Notes under the pieces: model-generated | The model's input: only the letters and a program-made list of their open reading frames with translations | Databases searched by the model: none | What the model was told of the DNA's origin: nothing | Part shown: positions 15,923 to 24,514 of the stretch, in pieces | How the letters are laid out: the number at the start of each line of letters is the position of its first letter | Numbering within the stretch: the first letter of the stretch is position 1 | Made by a program: the position numbers and the translations under genes | Assembly (NCBI RefSeq): GCF_014204525.1 | Contig: NZ_JACHLP010000002.1 | Span: 124,001 to 188,000 of the forward strand | DNA: 64,000 nt | Direction: 5' to 3' | Source: Roseateles oligotrophus | GTDB taxonomy: Bacteria; Pseudomonadota; Gammaproteobacteria; Burkholderiales; Burkholderiaceae_C

Positions 15923-18900
15923 CAGTGCAGCCAGCGCCTTGGCGTCCAGCACCGTCGCCTCCTCCTGCCCTTCCAGGATGCCATCGGCCAGGCCGCGCTT
16001 GTCGCGGTGTAGATCGATGATGCGCTCCTCCACCGAGCCGGCCGTCACCAGGCGGTAGACGGTGACCGGGCGCTTCTGCCCCATGCGGTGGGCACGGCCG
16101 GTGGCCTGGTCTTCGGCGGCGGGGTTCCACCAGGGGTCGACGATCAAGACATAGTCGGCCATGGTCAGGTTGAGGCCGAAGCCGCCGGCCTTCAGGCTGA
16201 TCAAGAACACCTCGCCCTCGCCGCGCTGGAAGGCGGCCACACGTTTTGTGCGCTCGGCCGCCGGCGTGCTGCCGTCCAGGTATTGGTAGCTGACGCCCAT
16301 GGCGTCGAGGCGCTCGGCCAGCAGCTTGAGGTAGTCGGTGAACTGGCTGAACACCAGGGCCTTGTGCGAGCCCTCGACCAGCTCGCGCACGACGCGTTCG
16401 AACTCGGCCATCTTGGCGCCCACCAGGCCCAGCTCGGCCGAGACCAGGCGCGGGTCGCAGGCGGCGCGGCGCAAGCGCATCAGCTCGGCCAGCACCTGCA
16501 TGGGCGCGGCCTGGCCTTGGGCGGCGGCCTTGGCCACGGCCTCCTGGGCGCTGCGGCGCAGGGCTTCCAGGAAGTTGCGCTCCTCGCTGCTGGGCTGCAC
16601 CAGGTGGACGATCTCGGTGCGCGGCGGCAGATCTTGCAAGACCTGCGCCTTGGTCCGGCGCAGCAAAAAGGGCGAGACCAGGCGGCGCAGGCGCTGGCGG
16701 GCGGCCGCGTCCTGCTGCTTCTCGATCGGGTTGGCAAAGCGTTCGCCGAACTGCGTGGCCGCGCCCAGCAGGCCGGGGTTGATCAGATTCATGATGGACC
16801 AGAGATCGGCCAGGCGGTTTTCCACCGGCGTGCCCGACAGGGCCAGTCGGAAGTCGGCCTTGAACTCGCCCACCGATTTGGCCCGCTTGGTGGCGGCGTT
16901 CTTCAGCGCCTGGGCCTCGTCCATCACCAGGGTGGCCCAGGTTTTTTCGGCCAGGGCCTCGCCGTCGATCTGGGCCAGGGCGTAAGACACCACCAGCACA
17001 TCGCCGGGGCCGGCCTCGGCGATGGCGGCGGCGCGCTCGGCCTTGTCGGCTTCCTCGCCGTAGATGCGGCAGCGCAGGCCGGGGGCGAAGCTGTGGGTCT
17101 CGCTCAGCCAATTGCCGCAGACCGAGGTGGGCGCCAGCACCAGGGCCGGGCCTTTGGCCGCCCGATCCAGCAGCAGGGCCAGGGTCTGCACCGTCTTGCC
17201 CAGGCCCATATCGTCGGCCAGGCAGGCGCCCAGGCCGGCATGGGCCAGGCGCGTCATCCAGGCATAACCCTCCAGCTGATAGCCACGCAGCTCGGCCCGC
17301 AGGCCGGCGGGAGTCTTGGGCTGCAGGGCGGCGGCCTGGCTGAGTGTGTCCATGCGGGCCAGCCAGGGCGAGTCGCCTTGCAAGCGCATATCGCTGAGCG
17401 TGGCGTCCAGCCAGGAGGCGGCGGCTTGCGGGAGCAGCAGCTGATCTTTCTTGCTCTGACCCAGGGCATCCAGATCGCGCAGCTGCTGGCGCAGTTGCTC
17501 GCTCAGGGCCAGGTACTCGCCCTCGCCCAGGCGCACAAAGCGGCTGCGCGAGGCGCGCGCCAGCGTCATCAGCTCCTGCAGGCTGAGCACGCGCTGCTCA
17601 TCCAGCTGGGCTTCGCCGTTCAGGCCCAGCCAGTCGCGTCCGCTGCTGACCTGCAGCGTCAGCGCCGTGCTGTTGACCGGGCTGACGCGCAGCGGCTTGC
17701 CCTTGGGCCAGGCCAGGGCGGCGATGCCGCTCAAGCCGGGCAGCACTTCCACGGCATGCAGGGCTTCTTCGGCGTCGTTCAAATTCCAGGGCGAGGCCGG
17801 GCTGAGTTCGGGGTCCAGAAAGGGCAGGGCCTCCAGCACCTGCTGGCGGGCGGCCTGCTCGGCCGCCAAGTCGCGCTCGGTCATCAGGCTGACGCCCTCG
17901 TGCATGCACATCAGCTGGGCGCGGCCCTGGCCCGGCGTGACGGCGGGGCCGAAGCCGCCAAAGGGCTGGGCCACCAGCTGCAGCTGCAGGCCCTCGCCTT
18001 GCGGTTTGAGCTGGGCGTGCAGGCGGCTGTCGCCCGGCACGCGCTGGCCGGCCTGGGCATCGCTGTGCAGCTGGAAATGCGCGCTCAGCACCTGCAGGGC
18101 CGCGCCCAGCTCGGCGCTGGCGCTGGCCGGCACCGTCCAGCCCTGGGCCACCAGCTCGGCCACTCGGCGCTGGGCGGCGCTGATGCGGATCAGGCGGGCG
18201 CGCTGGGGGCCGTCGCGCACGATGCGCAAGGCCTCGCGCTTGGCGCTTTCCAGCTCGAAATTCGTGCCCATCCAGCCCTGCAATCGGGGGCTGCTGCGGC
18301 TGAGCAGGGGCGGGTGCAGGCGGAACTCGAAGCAGTCGCTCCCGCCGGCCTCGCCCGCGTTTTTGCGCAAGACCTCCAGCTCGGGCTGGGCCTCGGCCAG
18401 CTCGATCCATTGGCCGGGCGCGTCTTCCAGCATCAGGGCCGGGTGGCCGATCAGGGCGATGGCGGCCTGGCTCAGGTCCAGCTGGAAGCTGTTGGCGCCG
18501 CCGTAGGGGATGCGTTCGATATGGCGCAATACCGCGTTGTCGCGCGCGGCGGCCAGCTCGCTGCCTTTCTTGAGCTTGGCCAGGGTGATGGGTTTGAGCT
18601 TTTCCACGCCTTTGGCGCTGACGCTACGCTCCAGCGGCAGGAGGTTTTGCACCCGGCCTTCCTCGTCCAGCTGCAAAGACCAGGCCAGTTCGCTGCGTTT
18701 GGCCTCGCTGCTCTTGCCCTCGCTCGCCACGGCCAGGGCCGAGATGGCGGCCAGGGCGTCGCGCCAGGCCTCGCGGGGCTGGCCCAGAAAAGAGGCGGGC
18801 CAGGGCTTGCCCTGCAGATCAAGCGGGGGCTTGCCGAGTTCCAGGCGCTCGGCCGCTTGTGCCGTCCAGGCGGCCAGCCAGAGCCGGCCGGCCGCGGCCA

Positions 18901-20263
18901 AACCCTGGGCCAGCTTCTGCGCCGCCAGCGGCGTCCAGCCCGGTGCCGGTTTGCCCAGCCAGGCGGCCAGCAGCAGCCGGTCGGCCGATTGGCTCAGGCT
19001 GGCTTCGCGTTCCTCCAGGGCCGGCAGGTATTGCACACAGGTCGGGTCAAACGCTGTCTCGCCCAGACGAGCGCCGATCGCATGGGCCCAGCGGCCCCAG
19101 AGCTCATGCGGCGAAGGGTTGCGCGAGCCCGATTCGGCGATGCAGTATTTGCGCGCCGCATCCCAGAGCTTGGGATCGTCCTGGGCCAGCAGGCTGGCGA
19201 TGTAGAGGCGGGTGAACTCGGGGCTGAGGCTGCCGCGCCGCTGCTTGCTGAGCCGGCGTATCTCCTTGATGCCGAGTTCCAGCTCGGCGCAGGCGGGCGC
19301 CCACTGCCCCTGGCTCGCCTTCTGGATCGCCGCAAAGCCATCGACGAGCGGCCCTGACAAGCCTTTGAGCAAGGGCGCCACGCCCTCGAAGTTCAGGGCC
19401 AGGGCCTGGCTTTCTGCCAGATAGACACGCAGGCCGGGAGACACGCGCGCGGGGTCGCGGTCGAATTCCTCCTTCAACCAGCGCCGCAGCGGGGTGATAG
19501 AGGCGTCATTGGCCGGGAACGCGAGCAGGATCTGCGTCAGCAAATCGCTCAGCAGGTCCGGCGCGATCTGCGCCAGGGCTGCGGGCATCCAGGGCTGGGT
19601 CATGACCTGGGCCATGCTGTCCAGATCCTGCAACTCCGGCCAATGCTGCATCAAATCCTGGAACTGGGCCAAAGACATGCCGGAGAAGATCAGCGCACGC
19701 AGCATCGTGCGGCACTCGCCCGGGCCGCGGAAGCTCAGCCAGGTCGGCGTGCGCTGGGGGTCGCCAAAACCACCTGAGAACATCCAGGCGATATGACGCC
19801 AATTCTGAGCGGCGAGCTCCTTGTTCAGCAGCAAGCTTTGCAGGCGCTGGCCATGCTGTTGCAGGTCGGCCGCAAAGCCATGGCTTGATTGCAGCTTCAG
19901 CAAGCCCTGCCTGTGCAAAGACTTCAGGCCCAGGCTGATATCGGCGGGCATGAAAGGGCGGCCACTGGTCGTGCGCACGGCGCCTCGCGCGCCCAGCCAC
20001 AGGCGCAAGCCGTCGGCGCCTCGGGACCCTCCGGCCAGCAGCATGGCGTCCAGCAAGCACTGCTCGTCATCCGTGAGCTTGACGATGCTGGGCTCCGCCG
20101 CTTGCGCTGGCGGCAGGGCCGTCTGAGCGCCGATGCGGCCTTTGCCATCGCGCATGATTTGCTTGATGCGCTTGGCTTCTTCCACCAACTGCTGAATGCT
20201 CATCTCTTCGATGGACTGTGGAGAGGGCGCTTGATGGCCGCTGCTGTTTTTGTTCTTGCTCAT
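15911..20263 (-). CDS. SNF2-family DNA-dependent ATPase (Swi2/Snf2 helicase-like)
   Basis: 1450 residues from ATG 20263 (MSKNKNSSG). The long N-terminal part, roughly residues 1-980, has no motif I recognise. The motor follows: Walker A LADDMGLGKTVQT (about residue 1020), Walker B/DExH as VMDEAQALKN, motif III LSGTPVENRLADLWS, then the helicase C domain with LVFSQFTDYLKLL, LKAGGFGLNLTMADYV and HRMGQKRPVTVYRL. Bacterial SNF2 proteins such as RapA remodel DNA-protein complexes; this one is of the larger SWIM-less or unclassified type. An alternative upstream start at 20425 lacks support. Confidence 0.88.
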   Translation of the reverse strand: MSKNKNSSGHQAPSPQSIEEMSIQQLVEEAKRIKQIMRDGKGRIGAQTALPPAQAAEPSIVKLTDDEQCLLDAMLLAGGSRGADGLRLWLGARGAVRTTSGRPFMPADISLGLKSLHRQGLLKLQSSHGFAADLQQHGQRLQSLLLNKELAAQNWRHIAWMFSGGFGDPQRTPTWLSFRGPGECRTMLRALIFSGMSLAQFQDLMQHWPELQDLDSMAQVMTQPWMPAALAQIAPDLLSDLLTQILLAFPANDASITPLRRWLKEEFDRDPARVSPGLRVYLAESQALALNFEGVAPLLKGLSGPLVDGFAAIQKASQGQWAPACAELELGIKEIRRLSKQRRGSLSPEFTRLYIASLLAQDDPKLWDAARKYCIAESGSRNPSPHELWGRWAHAIGARLGETAFDPTCVQYLPALEEREASLSQSADRLLLAAWLGKPAPGWTPLAAQKLAQGLAAAGRLWLAAWTAQAAERLELGKPPLDLQGKPWPASFLGQPREAWRDALAAISALAVASEGKSSEAKRSELAWSLQLDEEGRVQNLLPLERSVSAKGVEKLKPITLAKLKKGSELAAARDNAVLRHIERIPYGGANSFQLDLSQAAIALIGHPALMLEDAPGQWIELAEAQPELEVLRKNAGEAGGSDCFEFRLHPPLLSRSSPRLQGWMGTNFELESAKREALRIVRDGPQRARLIRISAAQRRVAELVAQGWTVPASASAELGAALQVLSAHFQLHSDAQAGQRVPGDSRLHAQLKPQGEGLQLQLVAQPFGGFGPAVTPGQGRAQLMCMHEGVSLMTERDLAAEQAARQQVLEALPFLDPELSPASPWNLNDAEEALHAVEVLPGLSGIAALAWPKGKPLRVSPVNSTALTLQVSSGRDWLGLNGEAQLDEQRVLSLQELMTLARASRSRFVRLGEGEYLALSEQLRQQLRDLDALGQSKKDQLLLPQAAASWLDATLSDMRLQGDSPWLARMDTLSQAAALQPKTPAGLRAELRGYQLEGYAWMTRLAHAGLGACLADDMGLGKTVQTLALLLDRAAKGPALVLAPTSVCGNWLSETHSFAPGLRCRIYGEEADKAERAAAIAEAGPGDVLVVSYALAQIDGEALAEKTWATLVMDEAQALKNAATKRAKSVGEFKADFRLALSGTPVENRLADLWSIMNLINPGLLGAATQFGERFANPIEKQQDAAARQRLRRLVSPFLLRRTKAQVLQDLPPRTEIVHLVQPSSEERNFLEALRRSAQEAVAKAAAQGQAAPMQVLAELMRLRRAACDPRLVSAELGLVGAKMAEFERVVRELVEGSHKALVFSQFTDYLKLLAERLDAMGVSYQYLDGSTPAAERTKRVAAFQRGEGEVFLISLKAGGFGLNLTMADYVLIVDPWWNPAAEDQATGRAHRMGQKRPVTVYRLVTAGSVEERIIDLHRDKRGLADGILEGQEEATVLDAKALAALLQG

Positions 20264-20525
20264 GCTGAACCCAAGGTTGACACGCGCAGTATGCCAAGCC
20301 CGCCGAGCGGCCTGGGCATGGGCAGGCCGCCCAGCTCTTGCGCGCCGACTTGTGCACAAAGTCACGCCGGCGGCCAGGGCTTGTGCCGGATAGGGCTGTG
20401 GGTGAAAAAACCCGGTAATGCGCACTTAGCGAGACCGCCAAGCCTGCGTACATTGGCAAGCCTGAGTGCGGCAACTGCGAGCTGCGCTCAGGGTTCCTCC
20501 CCACCTACTCGAACGCCTGCTTTTC

Positions 20526-21314
20526 ATGAAAATTCGCGTCCTTGGCTGTTCTGGCGCCATCGCCGCCGGTTACAAGACCACTGCCTTCCTGCTGGACGAC
20601 GATGTGTTGATCGACGCGGGCACCGGGGTGGGCGATCTGCCGCTGGACGACTTGGCCCGCATCGATCACATCCTGATCAGCCACTCCCATCTGGACCATG
20701 TGCTGTCCATCCCTTTGCTGGCCGACTCGGTGCTGCGCCTGCGTGCCGCCGCCGGCCGCCCGCCCATTCAGGTCCACGCCCTGCCGCAAACCCTGGAAGC
20801 CCTGCGCCGTCACATCTTCAACGGCATCATCTGGCCCGATTTCACCCGCCTGCCCAGGCCCGAAAGCCCGGTGCTGAGCCTGCATCCTTTTGAGATCGGC
20901 GAACGCCTGGACTTGGGGCGTGGCCGCAGCATCGAGGTCCTCAGCGCCGCCCACACCGTGCCCGCCGTGGGTTTTGCCGTCGATGCCGGCCCGGCCTCCG
21001 GTCATGCCCACTGGGTCTTCACCGGCGACACCGGCCCCAACCCGGCCCTGTGGCAGCGCCTGGCCCAACTCAAGCTCTCGCATCTGGTGATCGAGACGGC
21101 CTTCAGCAACGAAGAACACGAACTCGCCAGCCTCAGCCAACATCTCTGCCCCGCGGCCCTGGCCCGTGAACTGGCGCAGTTGGCGGGCCCGGTGTCCGTC
21201 TGCATCACCCATATCAAACCGGGTGAAGTCGAAGCCGTGATGCAAGAGATCGCAACGCTAAGCACCGGCCACATCCTCAGGCCTCTGCAGGCGGGGGATT
21301 TGATGGCGCTGTGA
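20526..21314 (+). CDS. Metallo-beta-lactamase-fold phosphodiesterase (class II cyclic-nucleotide PDE-like)
   Basis: 262 residues from ATG 20526. The metal motif SHSHLDHV (HxHxDH) is intact, and later metal ligands appear in AAHTVPAVGF, FTGDTGPN and THIKPGE. The opening MKIRVLGCSGAIAAGYKTT resembles class II 3',5'-cyclic nucleotide phosphodiesterases and RNase Z-like enzymes. Hydrolysis of a cyclic nucleotide is the best guess; tRNA processing is less likely because the RNase Z exosite is absent. Monocistronic. Confidence 0.8.
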   Translation: MKIRVLGCSGAIAAGYKTTAFLLDDDVLIDAGTGVGDLPLDDLARIDHILISHSHLDHVLSIPLLADSVLRLRAAAGRPPIQVHALPQTLEALRRHIFNGIIWPDFTRLPRPESPVLSLHPFEIGERLDLGRGRSIEVLSAAHTVPAVGFAVDAGPASGHAHWVFTGDTGPNPALWQRLAQLKLSHLVIETAFSNEEHELASLSQHLCPAALARELAQLAGPVSVCITHIKPGEVEAVMQEIATLSTGHILRPLQAGDLMAL

Positions 21315-21372
21315 GGCCTCGCCGCGTACAAGTGCAGCGGCAAGCGTTCCCGGGCATGCCTATCTCCCTAAA

Positions 21373-21413
21373 TGGGGTCAGAGTCAATTATCGATTAATT
21401 GACTCTGACCCCA
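21373..21413. repeat. Palindrome with GGGGTCAGAGTCA arms, copy 1
   Basis: Perfect 18-bp inverted arms (TGGGGTCAGAGTCAATTA) around a 5-base TCGAT loop. The same arm core recurs at 23183-23194 and 24515-24565. Such GGGGTCAGAGTCA palindromes resemble small non-autonomous elements of the REP type. No transposase is present in the window. Confidence 0.8.
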
Positions 21414-21460
21414 AACTCATTTTGAGGAGCTTTGCTGAGCCAGGATGAGCCGTGAAGCGA

Positions 21461-21477
21461 CTGACAAAAATTGTCAG
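21461..21477. promoter_or_regulatory. Upstream activator-site candidate 1 for pilA (17-bp palindrome)
   Basis: CTGACAA-AAA-TTGTCAG, perfect 7-bp arms, about 130 bases upstream of the sigma-54-type promoter. A related incomplete copy (GACAAAATTT) lies between this site and the next one, at 21491. PilR, the sigma-54 activator of pilin genes, is the likely ligand by analogy. Confidence 0.65.
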
Positions 21478-21512
21478 GCCAAGGGAGAGCGACAAAATTT
21501 GGACGGGCTGGA

Positions 21513-21529
21513 CTGACAAAAATTGTCAG
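21513..21529. promoter_or_regulatory. Upstream activator-site candidate 2 for pilA (identical 17-bp palindrome)
   Basis: Exact second copy of the CTGACAA-AAA-TTGTCAG palindrome, 52 bases downstream of the first and about 75 bases upstream of the promoter -24 element. The position is typical for an enhancer-binding protein. Confidence 0.65.
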
Positions 21530-21589
21530 ATCAGGCGGCCGGGAGCCCGGAAATGTGAGGAAAGTCGCGAAAGTAGGCCCTGAAAAAGC

Positions 21590-21605
21590 TGGCACGACCC
21601 CTGCA
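21590..21605 (+). promoter_or_regulatory. Sigma-54 (RpoN) -24/-12 promoter of the pilin gene
   Basis: TGGCACGACCCCTGCA has the invariant GG and GC dinucleotides with exactly 10 bases between them. Transcription would begin near 21615, about 65 bases before the pilA start. pilA of other proteobacteria is RpoN- and PilR-dependent, which fits. I see no equivalent element before the second pilin gene. Confidence 0.78.
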
Positions 21606-21679
21606 TTCAAGGGGGTGTATCCGATCCGAATTTTTAGTTCTCAGGTCCCTACACTTTTTCCTTTTTTTAGGAGCACATC

Positions 21680-22129
21680 ATGAGCATGAAGCGCGTTCAA
21701 CAAGGTTTCACCCTGATCGAACTGATGATCGTTGTGGCGATTATTGGTATTTTGGCGGCGGTGGCGATTCCGCAGTACAAAGATTACACCAGCAAGTCCA
21801 AAGCATCATCGGCGATTGCCAGCATTGATGGCGTGAAGAAGGCAGTTGCTTTGTGCTATCAAGAAAACGCAGGCTTTGGTACATGTGCGTCGGCCGGTAC
21901 AGGTGGCGTTCCTGCTTTCACGGCGACCAATGTTCTGACGACTGTTGTTGCGGACAACGCAGGCTTGATTACGGCGACATTCACTGCATCGGGCAATGGT
22001 TCCGATTTGGACGGCAAATGGATCAAGTATCAGGCCGTGGCCGATGGCGTTCGTATGTCCTGGACCGTGACCACCAACGTTACTCAAGCGGCAGTTAAGG
22101 CAGCAATCGAGAAGAATTCAACTCCTTAA
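21680..22129 (+). CDS. pilA: Type IVa major pilin, copy 1
   Basis: 149-residue prepilin. The class III leader is short (MSMKRVQQG), cut by PilD before FTLIEL; Glu5 of the mature protein is present and the hydrophobic helix follows ([18 protein letters not shown]). The globular part contains only two cysteines, in [13 protein letters not shown] (Cys59 and Cys69 of the precursor), not the usual C-terminal pair. It assembles into type IV pili for twitching, adhesion or DNA uptake. Start at ATG 21680 behind AGGAG. A terminator follows, and a near-identical copy lies 598 bases downstream. Confidence 0.95.
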   Translation: MSMKRVQQGFTLIELMIVVAIIGILAAVAIPQYKDYTSKSKASSAIASIDGVKKAVALCYQENAGFGTCASAGTGGVPAFTATNVLTTVVADNAGLITATFTASGNGSDLDGKWIKYQAVADGVRMSWTVTTNVTQAAVKAAIEKNSTP

Positions 22130-22227
22130 TCTGTTAGCTGCATTTGTTGCGGTTTTAATAGCGGAATTGAAAAGTACCCAGCTAGGGCAATGCTAGTCAG
22201 TTAGGCTTAAAACCAACTGATCCAATA

Positions 22228-22258
22228 AAAGGGAAGCGTGTTTAACAAGCTTCCCTTT
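22228..22258 (+). terminator. Intrinsic terminator after pilA copy 1
   Basis: Stem AAAGGGAAGC / GCTTCCCTTT (10 bp) with a 9-base loop, ending in a T-containing run. It lies between the two pilin genes. Full termination would leave copy 2 dependent on read-through or its own promoter. Confidence 0.82.
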
Positions 22259-22277
22259 CTCTCTTTAGGAACACATC

Positions 22278-22727
22278 ATGAGCATGAAGCGCGTTCAACA
22301 AGGTTTCACCCTGATCGAACTGATGATCGTTGTGGCGATTATTGGTATTTTGGCGGCGGTGGCGATTCCGCAGTACAAAGATTACACCAGCAAGTCCAAA
22401 GCATCATCGGCGATTGCCAGCATTGATGGCGTGAAGAAGGCAGTTGCTTTGTGCTATCAAGAAAACGCAGGCTTTGGTACATGTGCGTCGGCCGGTACAG
22501 GTGGCGTTCCTGCTTTCACGGCGACCAATGTTCTGGCGACTGTTGTTGCGGACAACGCTGGCTTGATTACGGCGACATTCACTGCATCGGGCAATGGTTC
22601 CGATTTGGATGGCAAATGGATCAAATATCAGGCCGTGGCCGATGGCGTGCGCATGTCTTGGACTGTGACTACTGATGTTACCCAGGCGGCAGTTAAGGCT
22701 GCAATTGAGAAGAATTCAACTCCTTAA
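22278..22727 (+). CDS. pilA: Type IVa major pilin, copy 2 (tandem duplicate)
   Basis: 149 residues, differing from copy 1 at two positions only: Thr to Ala in [11 protein letters not shown] and Asn to Asp in WTVTT-D-V. The same leader (MSMKRVQQG) and start context (AGGAACACATC before ATG 22278) are repeated. The first 258 coding bases are identical to copy 1; differences appear only in the 3' part, suggesting a recent duplication or gene conversion. No -24/-12 promoter is visible between the copies, so it probably depends on read-through from copy 1. Confidence 0.93.
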   Translation: MSMKRVQQGFTLIELMIVVAIIGILAAVAIPQYKDYTSKSKASSAIASIDGVKKAVALCYQENAGFGTCASAGTGGVPAFTATNVLATVVADNAGLITATFTASGNGSDLDGKWIKYQAVADGVRMSWTVTTDVTQAAVKAAIEKNSTP

Positions 22728-22822
22728 TTTTTAATTGTATTTATTGCAATTTGAATAGTGGATTTGAAAGCGCCCGGCTAGGGTAATGCTAGTCTGTTAG
22801 GTTTAAGGCCAACTGATTCTGC

Positions 22823-22856
22823 AAAAGGGGAATGTGTGCAACACGTTCCCCTTTTT
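22823..22856 (+). terminator. Intrinsic terminator after pilA copy 2
   Basis: A strong stem, AAAAGGGGAATGTGT / ACACGTTCCCCTTTT (one G-T pair), with a 3-base loop, running into T residues. It is the diverged counterpart of the terminator after copy 1, so the duplicated unit includes it. Confidence 0.88.
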
Positions 22857-22937
22857 CTATGCGCTCAGAATGAACGCACTTTTGTGGGTGAAAGTCCAGC
22901 TGTCAGTTGCTTGCAACAAACGAAACACAGCGGAGAC

Positions 22938-23163
22938 ACTCTGACCCCATTCTTTCAATCGTGGGTCTTGAAGAAATACCTCCGCCCCCCCGCGCTTCAA
23001 ACGGGCGCCACTCCCCCGCCTTTTGCCCCAGCCGATCCGCCACCGCGTAAAGTGCCAGCGGGTTCATCCCCAGGCCGAGATGGCTGGCTGGGACTTCGAT
23101 GTTTTCGCTGAGCTCGCTGGGCGGGTTGAGGCGGCAGCGCCGGGAGACGATGCCGTCGCTGCG
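22938..23163 (-). pseudogene. Duplicated 3' fragment of the lipase-like gene (direct-repeat copy 1)
   Basis: 226 bases nearly identical to 24552-24778, in the same orientation: only a handful of substitutions plus one missing C in a C run (7 instead of 8). On the minus strand it encodes the last ~70 residues of the lipase-like protein (NPPSELSENIEVPASHLGLG and on), but the missing C shifts the frame before the end. It has no start and is a fragment. Its left boundary falls inside the TGACTCTGACCCC arm shared with the palindromes. With the intact gene end it brackets the Fic gene. Confidence 0.88.
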
Positions 23164-23165
23164 CA

Positions 23166-23203
23166 AAGGAAAAATATGGTTAGGGTCAGAGTCATTTTTC
23201 CTT
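23166..23203. repeat. GGGTCAGAGTCA element copy 2 with AAGGAAAAAT arms
   Basis: Inverted arms AAGGAAAAAT (23166-23175) and ATTTTTCCTT (23194-23203) enclose GGGTCAGAGTCA. It directly follows the lipase fragment and precedes the Fic gene. The core matches the two longer palindromes at 21373 and 24515. Confidence 0.6.
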
Positions 23204-23347
23204 CTGCCCCCGTTGACTCCTAAATTCAAGGCTCGCCTTTGTCGGCAACGGGCCGCATGACAAGCAAGGCATTCTCGCCAGAATTTTTGACTAAGTTGAA
23301 ATAATCTCATACGCTACAGCAACTTACAGAAAATTCTTCTTGTCAAA

Positions 23348-24505
23348 ATGAGTGCTGCCGAAGTCCAGCTCTTGCTGAGTCACATTGCCTCTGCCGGCCC
23401 CAAGGGATTGACGCCGGAGGTCATGGAGGGCTTGGTGCCGGGTCTCAGCCGTTCGACCTTGAACCGGCGTCTGGCCGAATTTTTGTCGCAGGGCTTGGTG
23501 CTTGCCCTCGGCGCCGGGCGTGCGAGGCGCTATGTGTCGGCCTCGGCATTCAGCCGGGCGGAGATCGATGCATTTTTTGACCAGCCCTGGCAGCAGCGCC
23601 CAGTGGCGCCCTTCAACGAGGCGCTTTTATTGCCCAGCCCGGAGCTTGCCGATGAGAAGGCGCAGCGTTGCACGCGGATCCAAGCCTTGGCCCAGCCGAT
23701 AGACCGGCATTTCCTGGCCAGTTTTGTCCTTGATTTCTCCTGGGGGTCTTCGGTCCTCGAGGGTGGAACCTATTCCTCGCTGGACACGCAAACCTTGATC
23801 CAGTATGGGCAGCAGAACAAGAGCAAGCCCATGGCCGACGCCTTGCTGGTCTTGAATCACAAGCGCGCAGCCGAGTATCTGTGGGAAAACCGGACGCTGA
23901 GCTTTGACAATGCCTGCGCCATGCATGCCTTGCTGACCGATGAGCATGGCCTGCCCGATGTCTTGAGCACCTCCGACCATTTCTTGCCCGCGCACCAGCG
24001 CGGCCAGCCGCGCGAGTATGAGGACGTGAACTTGGCGGCCTCGGCTTATATTCCGCCCTCACGGCCCGGAACGGGCTTTGTTGCTGCAGCCTTGAAGGAT
24101 ATTTTGCTGACGGCAGGTACGCTTAGGCCGGTCGCTGCGGCCTTGTATCTGATGACGCGCATTCCCTATTTGCAGGCATTTGCTAACGGCAATAAGCGGA
24201 CTTCGCGTATTTTGGCCAATGTGCCGCTGCTGGCGGCCGGGCTCTTGCCCATTTCGTTTGCCGATGTGGATAAGGCCGATTACATCCGCGGCATGGCTGC
24301 CTTCTACGAATTGGGCAGTTTGTATCTGATTGAGCAAACCTTCCTGGCGGCCTATGCCAAGTCGATTGTGCGCAGCAGCCAAATTCCGCTGGGTCTGCGG
24401 CTGCGGGGTTTTGACACCGATGCCGCCGCCACCGCTTTGCTCACCTACATCAACTCAGGCCAGCGCCCCAAAGACAAGACGGCGGCAATATTTCTGGGCG
24501 CTTGA
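23348..24505 (+). CDS. Fic-family protein with an altered catalytic motif
   Basis: 385 residues. The N-terminal ~65 residues look like a winged helix-turn-helix (GLSRSTLNRRLAEFLSQGLV). An inhibitory-helix motif of class II Fic proteins is present (SSVLEG, residues 134-139). The Fic core motif reads QAFANGNKRTSR (from residue 276), so the catalytic His is Gln and the acidic residue is Asn. Normal Fic enzymes transfer AMP to proteins; this one may be inactive, use other chemistry, or act as a regulator. A related Fic subgroup with IPYLQ-F motifs is known to me, so the change is probably not random decay. The flanks are duplicated lipase sequence and palindromes, suggesting transfer. Confidence 0.85.
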   Translation: MSAAEVQLLLSHIASAGPKGLTPEVMEGLVPGLSRSTLNRRLAEFLSQGLVLALGAGRARRYVSASAFSRAEIDAFFDQPWQQRPVAPFNEALLLPSPELADEKAQRCTRIQALAQPIDRHFLASFVLDFSWGSSVLEGGTYSSLDTQTLIQYGQQNKSKPMADALLVLNHKRAAEYLWENRTLSFDNACAMHALLTDEHGLPDVLSTSDHFLPAHQRGQPREYEDVNLAASAYIPPSRPGTGFVAAALKDILLTAGTLRPVAAALYLMTRIPYLQAFANGNKRTSRILANVPLLAAGLLPISFADVDKADYIRGMAAFYELGSLYLIEQTFLAAYAKSIVRSSQIPLGLRLRGFDTDAAATALLTYINSGQRPKDKTAAIFLGA

Positions 24506-24514
24506 GTTTTGAAT

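Noticed and set aside
16088-19357. 1089-codon open frame on the plus strand
   Set aside because: It is antisense to the SNF2 gene. High GC opens the opposite frame; the product is a low-complexity Gly/Ala/Leu/Gln-rich sequence without domains.
21680-22727. Pilin duplication as an insertion-sequence product
   Set aside because: No transposase or terminal inverted repeats frame the 598-base unit; simple tandem duplication explains it.
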